Positions 9,077 to 17,410 of a DNA stretch of 64,000 nt are shown here, piece by piece. The translations under genes were made by a program, and so were the position numbers. This DNA comes from Silicimonas sp. (lineage in GTDB: Bacteria; Pseudomonadota; Alphaproteobacteria; Rhodobacterales; Rhodobacteraceae), in the NCBI GenBank assembly GCA_022826385.1, contig JAJDUZ010000072.1, positions 1 to 64,000 of the forward strand. The letters run 5' to 3'. Below the pieces are notes generated by a model. The model was not told the DNA's origin and did no database searches. It saw only the letters and a program-made list of their open reading frames with translations. Positions within the stretch are counted from its first letter, which is position 1; each line of letters begins with the position of its first letter.

Positions 9077-10687
9077 TCAAGCCTGCAATTTTGCAGCAAT
9101 ATTTTCGATTTCATGGGCGCGCAGGTACGGTCTGGCAGGGGGGCCATAGCCATCTGCCGCATGGCCCGCGGAACCGAGCATTTGATGAAATTTTAGGCGC
9201 GTTTTGGCGTCAAGCAGGGCCATCGCCTCGGGGCCGGGGTAAAAACTCTCGCAGGCCACGCCATTGGCAAAGATGATTTCGTGCTGCTCAAACATCAGGT
9301 GAACATATGTCAGCGCGCGGCAGTTCCGTGCGATGTTCACGCCGCCAAGTACGGGCTCAAGGTGGCAGGCACGGGCAAGATGGTCACCAGAATGCCCCAC
9401 AAGGACGCCGTGCTGGCGGGACACCAGAAGTCGCGCCGTGCTGCCAAGCACGCCTTCCTTGAACCGGACAGGGCGCAGGCGGGGCGAGGCGCGAAGTGTC
9501 TGCATCGTCAGGTCGCGTTGGTACATCCAAAAAAGCTTGCGGGGACCGTTATCCATGGTGGTGACCAGATCGCCGGGTTTCAGGTCAAGAATGGGAACCT
9601 CTCCGCCAGGCGTCAGGATCGACGTATCGCCCGAGAAACACAGCAGCATTCCGGTGTTCGATTTCGTGAAGCTGCTTTGGGTCACGCCATTGAAGGTCAG
9701 GCTGTCGCCTGCGCCGAACTGGGTATTGTCCGAGTAGTCGACACTGCCGCCCGCATTGGACTGGTTCAGAATGCCGTCGTCGGCATAATCCGCGCGCAAT
9801 TCCGAAATGTCGTCATAGAAGCCCGACAGGTTGATGAAGTCCGAGCCGGCATTGTCGTCCGCGTCAATGACACCGAAGTCACGGATCGTATCGTGGCCAT
9901 CCCCGACGTTGTAGAGAAAGACGTCCCTCCCCAGACCGCCGCGCAGGCTGTCATCGCCGGTACCGCCCCCAACCGTGTCATTGTCGTTGTTGCCGCGCAC
10001 GTCGTCGTCGCCCGCACCGCCGAGAACATAGTCATCCCCAACCCCCGCATGGATCGTGTCGTTGCCATCGCCACCCTCAATCGTGTCGTCATTGCCATCG
10101 GCACCATCGATTGCGTCGCCATCTGCATCAGCGAAGCCCGACCCCATCGAATCGTTGCCGCTTGTGCCATCGACGATTCCTGCCTGCTCGACGAACGATC
10201 CCACCTGTCGGTCTGCGGTCAATCCGGAGGACAACGAACTGGCGGCACTGCCCAGCGTAATCGACCGGATGGCGTCCGCTTCAAGGGGGGTTTGATCGCT
10301 TCCGGCCGTGAACTCGGGCGCCAGATACAGATTGCCTGAGGTGTCCTGAAATACGACCGCAGTGATGGAGGAACTGGTCGATTCATCCGCATAGGTCAGC
10401 GTTGCATTGTAGATAACCACGCCGTCAAAAATCTGATCTGCGCCACCATCAAGCGAGAAATCCTCATTCACCGTGGCGTTGTCGACCTCGTAGGCGCCGG
10501 GATCCGAACCGCCCGTGAAGCCGGTTGTCCCCGGCGAAAGGCTGTGGATGTTCGATGACAAGGGATCAGACGCAGAGCCGAACGTGGTTCCGGTCAGCGT
10601 TGTCGCGTTTTCTGCAAGCGGGTTGCCCTCGGTCGGGTCGATGTCTGCGGCGTTGCCCAGATAGAAAACGTTGAAAGTGGTTGCCAT
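9077..10687 (-). CDS. RTX repeat protein with C-terminal Hint domain
   Basis: A 536-residue acidic, Cys-poor protein with no Sec signal, as expected for type I secreted RTX proteins. Residues about 174-257 contain calcium-binding nonapeptides of the GGxGxDxφx type (for example GGDGNDTIH, GGAGDDDVR, GGTGDDSLRG). From Cys350 (LLCFSGDTSILTPGGEVPI) a Hint_2-type domain begins, including VSRQHGVLV, the likely block with the conserved His. A canonical C-terminal His-Asn pair is not evident (the corresponding segment reads ANGVACESF). Such RTX-Hint proteins are abundant in Rhodobacterales and their role is not established; self-processing at Cys350 is possible. No export genes adjoin it. Confidence 0.85.
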   Translation of the reverse strand: MATTFNVFYLGNAADIDPTEGNPLAENATTLTGTTFGSASDPLSSNIHSLSPGTTGFTGGSDPGAYEVDNATVNEDFSLDGGADQIFDGVVIYNATLTYADESTSSSITAVVFQDTSGNLYLAPEFTAGSDQTPLEADAIRSITLGSAASSLSSGLTADRQVGSFVEQAGIVDGTSGNDSMGSGFADADGDAIDGADGNDDTIEGGDGNDTIHAGVGDDYVLGGAGDDDVRGNNDNDTVGGGTGDDSLRGGLGRDVFLYNVGDGHDTIRDFGVIDADDNAGSDFINLSGFYDDISELRADYADDGILNQSNAGGSVDYSDNTQFGAGDSLTFNGVTQSSFTKSNTGMLLCFSGDTSILTPGGEVPILDLKPGDLVTTMDNGPRKLFWMYQRDLTMQTLRASPRLRPVRFKEGVLGSTARLLVSRQHGVLVGHSGDHLARACHLEPVLGGVNIARNCRALTYVHLMFEQHEIIFANGVACESFYPGPEAMALLDAKTRLKFHQMLGSAGHAADGYGPPARPYLRAHEIENIAAKLQA

Positions 10688-10957
10688 CGTGCGACTTGTG
10701 CGGCCCGGAAAACGAGCTTTGCCCCAAAATTTATGTCGCCTGGTTCTTTGTCTGCAAAAGGCTTAGATTTCGTTTCTAAGGCCGTGGTTCAGGCTGTTCC
10801 GAGATGACCCAGAGATGGCGGACCCTGTTTGTTTGGTCAGGATCGTCTCACGTCCGCGTGAGTTTTCGCCGACCGCGACGGGCGGAACTCGAAATTCGGC
10901 CTCGGACGACCTATTATCACTCTCAACACGGATCGTATTCCTTTGAGGGATTTACCC
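10688..10957. other. Intergenic region with divergent promoters
   Basis: This 270-bp space separates the leftward RTX/Hint gene from the rightward intradiol-like gene and should carry both promoters. The only structure I see is CTTAGA (10762-10767) / TCTAAG (10775-10780), a 6-bp inverted repeat around a T-rich centre. No gene is apparent. Confidence 0.4.
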
Positions 10958-11446
10958 ATGACCAAACTGCATCCCAGCCGTCGTCACGTGATAGCCATGG
11001 GCACAGCCGGTGTCCTTGTCGGCACTGGTGGATTGATTGTCCCGGCGCGCGCCGCCGGTGTCGCGCCAACCCGCTCGATGCGGGGCGGGTCGAACAATTA
11101 TCGCCCCGGCGCGCCGATCGTCGAGCGCATCGGTGGCGGCGGGTTCTGGATGACCGGAACCGTGCGCAGGGCAGGGGACGGCGCCCCGCTGGCCGGTCAA
11201 CGCATCCAGATCTGGGCGCATACGACCGAAGGTCACGAGCGCGACGCACACAGCCACGGCGCCACTCTGACGGACGCCAACGGAGAGTTCCGGTTGGAGA
11301 TGCCGCAGATCGTGCCAGCCTTCGGGCAGGCGCATGGCCACCTTGCCTATGACAGCGGCGACTTCAAAACGGTCTTCCTGCGCCCGGTGATGTCCAGCTC
11401 CAGCGATACGACGCTGGCGGCGCATTTCGTACTTGAGACTGCCTGA
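10958..11446 (+). CDS. Exported intradiol-dioxygenase-like protein, metal site altered
   Basis: A 162-residue exported protein. Residues 8-30 (SRRHVIAMGTAGVLVGTGGL) look like a twin-arginine signal. The body resembles a short intradiol ring-cleavage dioxygenase fold: GTVRRAGDGAPLAGQRIQIW, LTDANGEFRLEMP, and AHGHLAYDSGDFKTVFL, which aligns with the family's PAHIHF...GY...TQLF segment. The two iron His are kept as H126-G-H128, but both iron Tyr are missing; a His cluster (H88, H93, H98, H100) occurs instead. Catechol cleavage is therefore doubtful; a different metal, perhaps copper, is inference. GAGGGA lies 7 nt before ATG 10958. It is followed by a haem-b membrane protein, 5 bp away. Confidence 0.65.
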   Translation: MTKLHPSRRHVIAMGTAGVLVGTGGLIVPARAAGVAPTRSMRGGSNNYRPGAPIVERIGGGGFWMTGTVRRAGDGAPLAGQRIQIWAHTTEGHERDAHSHGATLTDANGEFRLEMPQIVPAFGQAHGHLAYDSGDFKTVFLRPVMSSSSDTTLAAHFVLETA

Positions 11447-11451
11447 GACCC

Positions 11452-12036
11452 ATGCGCTGGCTGTTGCTGGGTGCCTGCGTGGCGGCGCCGCTGCTGATTG
11501 CCACACAAAGCCCGCTGCTGGCGTGGCGCGACCCGATCTATATTGCCTCCAGCTTTGCCGCCATCCTTGGGATGGGGCTGATGCTGGTCCAGCCGGCCTT
11601 GGTCGGCGGCGTTCTGGTTCCGCGTGACGCCCGTAAAGCGCGCGCACTTCATCGCGTTATCGGTGTGGCTTTGCTGGGGGTCGTTCTGGCGCATATCGCC
11701 GGGCTCTGGATCACCAGCCCGCCGGATGTGATCGATGTCTTGCTCTTCCGATCCCCTGCGCCGTTTTCGCTTTGGGGCGCCTTGGCCCTTTGGACATTGG
11801 TTCTTGCAGGAAGTGCTGCCCTTCTGCGGAAGCGGTTGAGACTGCCCCCGTGGCTCTTTCGTCGGGGTCATGCGGCATTGACCGGGGCCGCCGTGCTTTG
11901 CACCGTTTTGCATGTGGTGCTGATTGAAGGCCTGTTACCGCTCTGGCTGAAGGCAGCGGTGTCCTTTCTATTGGTCGGGGTGGTCGGCTACGCCGTGTGG
12001 AGCCTGCGCCTGCTGAAAAGGCGCGCACGCGCCTGA
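11452..12036 (+). CDS. Ferric-reductase-like transmembrane haem protein
   Basis: A 194-residue integral membrane protein with about five to six hydrophobic helices. Histidines fall inside or next to helices at ALHRVIGV, LAHIAGLW, RRGHAALTG and LHVVLIEG, the arrangement of bis-His haem b ligands in the ferric reductase-like/MsrQ superfamily. No flavin or NAD(P)H domain is fused, so electrons must come from quinol or a partner. The gene begins 5 bp after the intradiol-like gene, so the two are co-transcribed and probably functionally linked. It stops 2 bp before the convergent peroxidase gene ends. Confidence 0.75.
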   Translation: MRWLLLGACVAAPLLIATQSPLLAWRDPIYIASSFAAILGMGLMLVQPALVGGVLVPRDARKARALHRVIGVALLGVVLAHIAGLWITSPPDVIDVLLFRSPAPFSLWGALALWTLVLAGSAALLRKRLRLPPWLFRRGHAALTGAAVLCTVLHVVLIEGLLPLWLKAAVSFLLVGVVGYAVWSLRLLKRRARA

Positions 12037-12038
12037 GG

Positions 12039-13160
12039 CTATTCGCTCAGGCTTTCCAGAAACGCGACCAAATCTGCGACCTCCGCGTCTGTCAGGTCGA
12101 AGGGGCGCAAAATCAATTCGCCATCGGCATGCAAGCGTTCAAGATCAAGGGTGCTGTAGTGCCGAACAACGGCTTCGAGATCGGGAAGGCTGCCGTCATG
12201 CATGTAAGGCGCTGTCTCAGCGACACCGCGCAATCCCGGCGTTCTGAAAATGCCGAAATCGCCGTGGTTCTGGCGCACATTCCGCACGGCCCACGCCCCG
12301 GTCATTTCGGCGTCATCGGTCCACACGCCGTCCAGTGTATAGGGGCTGTCCAACAGGCGTTGCAGCCCTCCGAAGCGGCCTTGGTCTACGGTCGTTTCGT
12401 CGAGGAAATATGGAACGCCCGCATCGTGGAACTCGTTGTTCGAGAACCGGGGGCCATTGTGGCAGAAGACGCAGTTTCCGCGTCCGAGAAACAGCTTCAG
12501 GCCCCGCTGCGCCGTCTCGGGGTAAGCGCCTGCCACTTTCATTTGGCCCGTTGCGAGTGCGTCGCGAAACCGATCGAACGGCGTCGGAGCGGTCACCAGA
12601 GTCTCTTGATAGGCCGCCAGCGCTTTGGCGGTGTTGACCAGAACGGTCTCTGCGTCCTGCTCAAATGCCGACCCAAAGACCTGAGCGTATTCAGCGGCAT
12701 ATGGACTGACCTGAATGTAATCGCTCAGGCTTTCCGCCGTTTGCGCCATCTCGCGTTCGGCAATGATCGGGTGCAGGCTGGCGGCCCAGAGGTTGTCACT
12801 GCGTCCGGCCCAACCGTACCAGCGCAAACCTGCAAGGTTGCGCACGCTTGGCGTGTTGCGCTCAAGCTGCGTCCGGGCCATCGCTCGGGGCAGGGGCGTG
12901 GTAAACGCCTGGGCTGGGTCATGGCAACTGGCGCAAGCAAGAGCGCCGTCTCTCGACAGGGCCGGGTCGTTGAACAAGGCCTCGCCGAGCCGGATGGCCA
13001 CCGGGTTTCCGGACGCCCGGTTGCTGGGGTCCGAGGCGGTGTCAGGCGGCCATGGGCCGAATTGCAGCGTCTGGCGCACCTCGTCCGGTGTCAGAACAAC
13101 TTCCGCCGGGGCCGCCGACGCGGCGACGGCCAGCCAGAGCGCCGCCAGAACAGCTTTCAT
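12039..13160 (-). CDS. MauG/CcpA-family di-haem cytochrome c peroxidase
   Basis: A 373-residue periplasmic protein with a Sec signal (residues 1-19, ending SAAPA). Two CxxCH haem sites are present: C76ASCH80 and C230VFCH234. The family elements RNTPSVRNLA, WAGRSDNLWAASLHPI and APYMHDGSLPDLEAVV follow. The family includes H2O2-reducing peroxidases and MauG/MbnH enzymes that oxidise residues of partner proteins. Peroxidase versus partner-oxidase function cannot be decided here. Its start overlaps the YtkA-like gene by 4 bp (ATGA), so translational coupling with that likely partner is expected. Confidence 0.88.
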   Translation of the reverse strand: MKAVLAALWLAVAASAAPAEVVLTPDEVRQTLQFGPWPPDTASDPSNRASGNPVAIRLGEALFNDPALSRDGALACASCHDPAQAFTTPLPRAMARTQLERNTPSVRNLAGLRWYGWAGRSDNLWAASLHPIIAEREMAQTAESLSDYIQVSPYAAEYAQVFGSAFEQDAETVLVNTAKALAAYQETLVTAPTPFDRFRDALATGQMKVAGAYPETAQRGLKLFLGRGNCVFCHNGPRFSNNEFHDAGVPYFLDETTVDQGRFGGLQRLLDSPYTLDGVWTDDAEMTGAWAVRNVRQNHGDFGIFRTPGLRGVAETAPYMHDGSLPDLEAVVRHYSTLDLERLHADGELILRPFDLTDAEVADLVAFLESLSE

Positions 13161-13537
13161 AACGTGAGAGAGTGTGTGTAAGACACTGGAATATCGTCAA
13201 TAACGGCGTTCAACTCGATTTCCCAGAGGCCGGGCATGTGGAACACCATGTCATCGATTTGCAGTGTGTTGCCAGCGCTTGTCGTGGCGCGCGGTTCATA
13301 GTTCATGCCGTGCTGATGCGCCGGCATCGTCGCGTCGACCGTTACATCGGTGACGGGTTTGTCGGTGCAAACGGTAATGACGAACGAGAAGGGCTGTGAC
13401 AGCGGCGGCGGCTCGATCGAAATGACCGCAAGCGGGGCGTCCGGTATCTTGGACGTCATGACTTGCCCGGTCTCGTCGCAGGCCAAAGCTACGTTTGCTG
13501 CACTGCACAACATACAGATACTAAGCCGGAAAATCAT
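13157..13537 (-). CDS. YtkA-like exported small protein
   Basis: A 126-residue protein with a signal peptide (residues 1-19; the next residue is Cys20, so a lipoprotein is possible although no clean lipobox is seen). The beta-sandwich core has MPAHQHGMNYEP (residues 71-82) and MPGLWEIEL (101-109), as in YtkA/FixH-like domains. The H-x-H-G-M cluster suits copper binding, by analogy. It overlaps both neighbours by 4 bp: the upstream amidohydrolase and the downstream MauG-like peroxidase. This tight three-gene unit suggests it is the partner or substrate of the peroxidase. Confidence 0.7.
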   Translation of the reverse strand: MIFRLSICMLCSAANVALACDETGQVMTSKIPDAPLAVISIEPPPLSQPFSFVITVCTDKPVTDVTVDATMPAHQHGMNYEPRATTSAGNTLQIDDMVFHMPGLWEIELNAVIDDIPVSYTHSLTL

Positions 13538-14343
13538 TTTTTTGCCAGCATCGCAGCCGCGTTCTGATACGCGATTCCATCCGCCACAGTGTCCGGCAAT
13601 TGATCGATCCAGTCCCGGGAAAACTCGGCATGTGGTCCAACATAGTACCAGCGCTCGGGCGTATAGGTGTCCGTGCCGACCATGAACCGGTCAGGATGGG
13701 CTTCGAACGCCGCACGCCAATCCTCATCGAGCGTGCCACGCGACACCATGTCCGAGCGGAACGCCAGATCAGCCCAAAGCTTCGGGTAAGTGTCGAGTGC
13801 CGCAGTGACTTCGGCCGGGTCATCAAAACCGGAATGCGCCCAAAGAACACGGGCGTCGGGCCACGTTTCGAAGATCAGGTCGACCGCTTCACGATCGCCG
13901 TGCAAATGCAGGATCAGGTTACGCTCGCGCGCCAGTTCGATCATGCGTTGCACGACAGGTGTCAGGATATCGTCGCCATAGGCGTGAAATTCGCCAATGG
14001 CTTCGTATTCGAACTGTGCAAGGTTTTCTTCGAGATAGTCGACGACGCTTGGGTCATGCATCCATGTTCCGGTCTCGCCACGGCGGCGGTATGGCCGCAA
14101 GGCTGGCACGATAATGTCGGGCGCTGCGGCTTTCAGAAGTTGCGTGCCATTGTCATCCGAGCTTGAAACCAGCGCCTTTACGACACCAGCCTCGCGCAAC
14201 AGGTTTGCGATTTGCTCGGGCGGGACAAGCCGGACCGCGTCGTGGCTGTAGTGGATGTGAGCATCAAAGATCGGGCGTTGCTCGGCAGTGGTTGTGGTTC
14301 CGATGGTCAGGAGAGCGGCGAGAATGGGAAGAAAAGGCTTCAT
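13534..14343 (-). CDS. Exported amidohydrolase-family protein
   Basis: A 269-residue TIM-barrel metal-dependent hydrolase of the amidohydrolase 2 type, exported by an N-terminal signal (MKPFLPILAALLTIGTTTTA). Metal ligands are visible as FDAHIHY (HxH after strand 1), LILHLHGD, VLWAHSGF and the late Asp in FMVGTDTYTP. The ATG at 14343 starts the signal peptide directly; an in-frame codon at 14379 would prepend 12 charged residues. It is the first gene of the leftward unit amidohydrolase/YtkA-like/MauG-like. The substrate is unknown; decarboxylation or lactone/amide hydrolysis are both seen in this family. Confidence 0.8.
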   Translation of the reverse strand: MKPFLPILAALLTIGTTTTAEQRPIFDAHIHYSHDAVRLVPPEQIANLLREAGVVKALVSSSDDNGTQLLKAAAPDIIVPALRPYRRRGETGTWMHDPSVVDYLEENLAQFEYEAIGEFHAYGDDILTPVVQRMIELARERNLILHLHGDREAVDLIFETWPDARVLWAHSGFDDPAEVTAALDTYPKLWADLAFRSDMVSRGTLDEDWRAAFEAHPDRFMVGTDTYTPERWYYVGPHAEFSRDWIDQLPDTVADGIAYQNAAAMLAKK

Positions 14344-14612
14344 GATGTATTTCGTCTTGTCGGCGTTGATGCGTGACATAACGTGACACCGCGATAATGA
14401 AAGGGCGCAAACGATATACTTACGGAAATGGCATAAGGTGGCCTATTGGTTGAGTGGAGTATTTACATAATACAGATTATGCGCATCATGACTTGGGCGC
14501 TCGGCTGCCCAGGGGTAATTCTGCCTGCGCGAGGAATGGACCCCCGCCTGTCAAAGTCTGATGGCAAATCAACATAAGGTTGTATGCTTCGCGAAATCAA
14601 AGGACTTACTTT
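14344..14612. other. Intergenic region between amidohydrolase and BLUF genes
   Basis: A relatively AT-rich 269-bp space with divergent promoters. It contains CATAAT (14466-14471) / ATTATG (14476-14481), a short palindrome that could be an operator for either side. No gene is apparent. Confidence 0.35.
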
Positions 14613-15011
14613 TTGCTCGCCCAAACCTTCTATGTCAGCAAATCCACTTTTGCGCCCCATAACGTCGCCGACAAGGACATCCTGCATCAAGCGGACCAGA
14701 ACAACCCAAAGCTCGAGTTGACGGGCTGCCTGTTCCGCGCGTCGAACCTCTATGCACAGATACTTGAAGGCCCTGTCCAGAGTATCGAGACCATGATGCG
14801 TGCCATACGTCTCGACGCACGCCATTACGATATCTTGGAATGGCCCATGACAGAAACGAGTGAACGAGCCTTCCCCGAGTGGTCGATGGGGTACGCAAAG
14901 AAAGAAATTGCGGACGCTGAACTGGCGGCATTTGGGCACGCGCAGCCGCGGCAAATTTCGGAGATCGCAGAGGTCTTGCGAAACGTTTTTGAAGCTGGCT
15001 ACAAGACATAG
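14613..15011 (+). CDS. Single-domain BLUF blue-light photoreceptor
   Basis: A 132-residue flavin-binding BLUF protein. The photochemical residues fall at Tyr7, Asn31, Gln49, Trp90 and Met92. Their spacings (24, 18, 41, 2) equal those of AppA (Tyr21, Asn45, Gln63, Trp104, Met106), so an intact photocycle is expected. Family text includes LELTGCLFRASN, AQILEGPVQ and FPEWSMGY. I chose TTG 14613 because AAAGGA lies about 8 nt upstream and it matches the family's short N-terminus; TTG 14580 is the alternative. Residues after about 100 form a helical cap. No output domain is fused, so it acts through a partner not evident nearby. Confidence 0.88.
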   Translation: MLAQTFYVSKSTFAPHNVADKDILHQADQNNPKLELTGCLFRASNLYAQILEGPVQSIETMMRAIRLDARHYDILEWPMTETSERAFPEWSMGYAKKEIADAELAAFGHAQPRQISEIAEVLRNVFEAGYKT

Positions 15012-15225
15012 CAGTGATCGCGGCCCGCATAGCCTTCCAGCAGAGTATTCTCCGCACACTCCGGCCTTAGACCCGTCTGGTGAAACCTCTGTCTCACGGG
15101 GTGTGGTGCTTGGGTTCAGCGCTGCCCTGCCCCCGAAATTGCTTTCACAACAATGGTTTCGCACATACACTGTGCGCTGTATACGTCTTTCAGATTGACC
15201 CTTTCCGAGTGGACCCAAAGTTCTC

Positions 15226-16608
15226 ATGGCACCCAAATTCGGCACAAGCGGGCTTCGTGGCCTTGTCACCGATCTGACCGATCTTCTGGTTCAGGATTAT
15301 ACACAGGCGTTTCTGACAGCCGCGAGCGTCAAGGGGGCCTTGCATGTCGGTCGCGATTTGCGGATATCGTCGCCTCGCATCGCGCGCGCCGTGGTGGATA
15401 CGGCCACGAGGGCGGGTTTTGACGTGATCGACCACGGCGCCCTCCCGACCCCTGCCCTGGCACTTGCTGCGCTCGCGGCGAACGAGGCCGCCATCATGGT
15501 CACCGGCAGCCACATTCCCGCCGACCGGAACGGGTTGAAGTTCTATACGGCCGATGGGGAGATCGGCAAAAGCGACGAAGCGGGGATCCTCGACGCCCTT
15601 GGGCGGCCCCTGTCCGAGGCAGAGCAACCCGGCACGGTCCATCTGAGCAACGCGTCAACAGAAGCGTTCCAAGACCGATACATTCATGCCTTCGGGACGA
15701 CCGCTCTGTCAGGGCTTCGTATTGGCGTCTACGAGCACAGTTCGGTCGCACGCGACGTTCTGGTCGACGTGCTGACCGGGCTTGGTGCCGATGTCGTGCG
15801 TCTGGCGCGCACCGAGCAGTTTGTTCCCGTTGATACCGAGGCCGTCGATGCTGACACGCGCGCCCAATTGGCGGGCTGGTGTCGTGACAACGCGCTTGAT
15901 GCGCTGGTGTCAACGGATGGCGATGCGGACCGGCCCATGGTCACGGATGCGTCTGGATCGATCGTGCCCGGCGACGTGCTTGGGGCCCTGACCGCACGCC
16001 GTCTCAAGGCGCGGGTCATCTGCACGCCGGTGTCGTCCAACACGCTGGTCGACGCTTTGGGTGGGTTTGACGAGATCAAGCGGACGCGGATCGGGTCGCC
16101 TTACGTGATTGCCGCGATGGCAGAAGCGGACGGCGCGGACGTGGTCGGCTACGAAGCGAATGGCGGGTTTCTTCTTGGGTTCGAGGCCAGTGGCCCGGCA
16201 GGCCCGATTGCGCCGCTGATGACACGCGACTGCCTGTTGCCGATCGTGACACCGCTATCCGCGATGCGCGAGGCCGGAACAGACCTCGCATCGCTGGTGG
16301 CCGCGCTGCCGCCGCGGTTTACGGCCTCGGACCGGTTGACCGAAATACCGACCGAGCGGTCTGGCGCATGGCTGGCCGAGATGATCCAACACGACGACCG
16401 GCGCCAGATTGTCCTGACCGCGGACAGCCCGGAAGCTGGCATCGATCTGACAGACGGGTTGCGCATCACTTATGCGGACGACACCGTCATCCACCTTCGC
16501 CCGTCCGGCAACGCGCCCGAGTTCCGCTGCTATACCGAGGCCGAAACGCCGGAACGAGCCGCGGCCCTTCTGGAAAAGACGCTGAACATGTTGCGGCAAG
16601 CTCTGTGA
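15226..16608 (+). CDS. Phosphohexomutase (phosphomannomutase/phosphoglucomutase family)
   Basis: A 460-residue alpha-D-phosphohexomutase moving phosphate between C1 and C6 of hexose phosphates for envelope sugar synthesis. In order: KFGTSGLRG start, catalytic phosphoserine loop VTGSHIPADRNGLK, Mg2+ site STDGDADRPM, sugar-binding loop GYEANGG, and phosphate-binding RPSGNAPEFRCY at the C-terminus. All four active-site elements are intact. Mannose or glucose specificity cannot be read. The ribosome site before ATG 15226 is weak. It is separated by 214 bp from the BLUF gene and convergent with phoB, so it is monocistronic. Confidence 0.88.
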   Translation: MAPKFGTSGLRGLVTDLTDLLVQDYTQAFLTAASVKGALHVGRDLRISSPRIARAVVDTATRAGFDVIDHGALPTPALALAALAANEAAIMVTGSHIPADRNGLKFYTADGEIGKSDEAGILDALGRPLSEAEQPGTVHLSNASTEAFQDRYIHAFGTTALSGLRIGVYEHSSVARDVLVDVLTGLGADVVRLARTEQFVPVDTEAVDADTRAQLAGWCRDNALDALVSTDGDADRPMVTDASGSIVPGDVLGALTARRLKARVICTPVSSNTLVDALGGFDEIKRTRIGSPYVIAAMAEADGADVVGYEANGGFLLGFEASGPAGPIAPLMTRDCLLPIVTPLSAMREAGTDLASLVAALPPRFTASDRLTEIPTERSGAWLAEMIQHDDRRQIVLTADSPEAGIDLTDGLRITYADDTVIHLRPSGNAPEFRCYTEAETPERAAALLEKTLNMLRQAL

Positions 16609-16716
16609 GAGCTCCCGTTACGTCGGCTCCATGCCCTACGTGGACCGGCCGATTATCCGGGTTCGGATACCCGTATTTGCTGAGGTTCGTCCACGCGGCA
16701 CCACACCGTTTGCCGG

Positions 16717-17406
16717 TCACCCAAGCGCGTACCCTGCCCCGCGCACCGTCCGCACTGGGTCGTCGCCGCCATGCTGGCAGAGCGCCTTCCGCAGCCGTCC
16801 GATATGAACGTCGACGGTGCGGGTGTCGACATAGATGTCGCGGCCCCAGACCCGGTCCAGAAGCTGTTCCCGCGACCAGACGCGGCCCGGCTTTTCCATG
16901 AATGTGCTCAAGAGCCGGAACTCGGTCGGGCCCAGCTTGATGGCTTCACCGGCGCGGGTCACGCGATGGGTTTCGGCATCAAGCGAGATGTCGTCGAATT
17001 CCAACCGTTCCCCGATGCTGGCGGGCCGGACACGGCGCAGCTGGGTGCGAACGCGGGCCATCAACTCGATCACCGAATACGGTTTGATCACATAGTCATC
17101 GGCACCGGTTTCCAGACCCCTCACCCGGTCGGCTTCTTCGGACCGCGCTGTCAGCATGATCACCGGTATTTTCCGGGTCTCGGTGTTCGATTTCAGCCGT
17201 CGGCAGATCTCGATGCCCGAGACGCCCGGCAGCATCCAGTCAAGGATGATGACATCCGGCTGCGCCTCGTCGACCAGCAAAAGCGCGTCATCGCCGTTCT
17301 CGGCCTTTGCAACGCCAAAGCCTTCGGCTTCCAGATTGTAAGCGAGCACTTCCCGTTGAGCAGGTTCGTCTTCAACCAACAGGACACTTGGTTGACTGGC
17401 AGACAT
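16717..17406 (-). CDS. phoB: Phosphate response regulator PhoB
   Basis: A 229-residue OmpR-family response regulator. The receiver carries acidic residues in LLVEDEPAQ, the phospho-accepting Asp in DVIILDWMLPG and Lys in DDYVIKPYS. The winged-helix C-terminus (REQLLDRVWGRDIYVDTRTVDVHIGRLRKAL) would bind the Pho box. It lies 4 bp after phoU and closes the phoR/pst/phoU locus, so it is probably autoregulated through the pstS promoter. Cytosolic. Confidence 0.96.
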   Translation of the reverse strand: MSASQPSVLLVEDEPAQREVLAYNLEAEGFGVAKAENGDDALLLVDEAQPDVIILDWMLPGVSGIEICRRLKSNTETRKIPVIMLTARSEEADRVRGLETGADDYVIKPYSVIELMARVRTQLRRVRPASIGERLEFDDISLDAETHRVTRAGEAIKLGPTEFRLLSTFMEKPGRVWSREQLLDRVWGRDIYVDTRTVDVHIGRLRKALCQHGGDDPVRTVRGAGYALG

Positions 17407-17410
17407 GCGT

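Noticed and set aside
8839..9162. 107-codon minus-strand frame in the tsf-RTX gap
   Set aside because: Overlaps the RTX/Hint end, no ribosome site and no recognisable features; treated as non-coding.
10762..10780. CTTAGA/TCTAAG inverted repeat near the intradiol-like gene
   Set aside because: Only 6 bp with a T-rich centre; too weak to call as an operator.
14466..14481. CATAAT-ACAG-ATTATG palindrome before the BLUF gene
   Set aside because: Short and AT-rich in an AT-rich spacer; not distinguishable from chance, kept only as a note.
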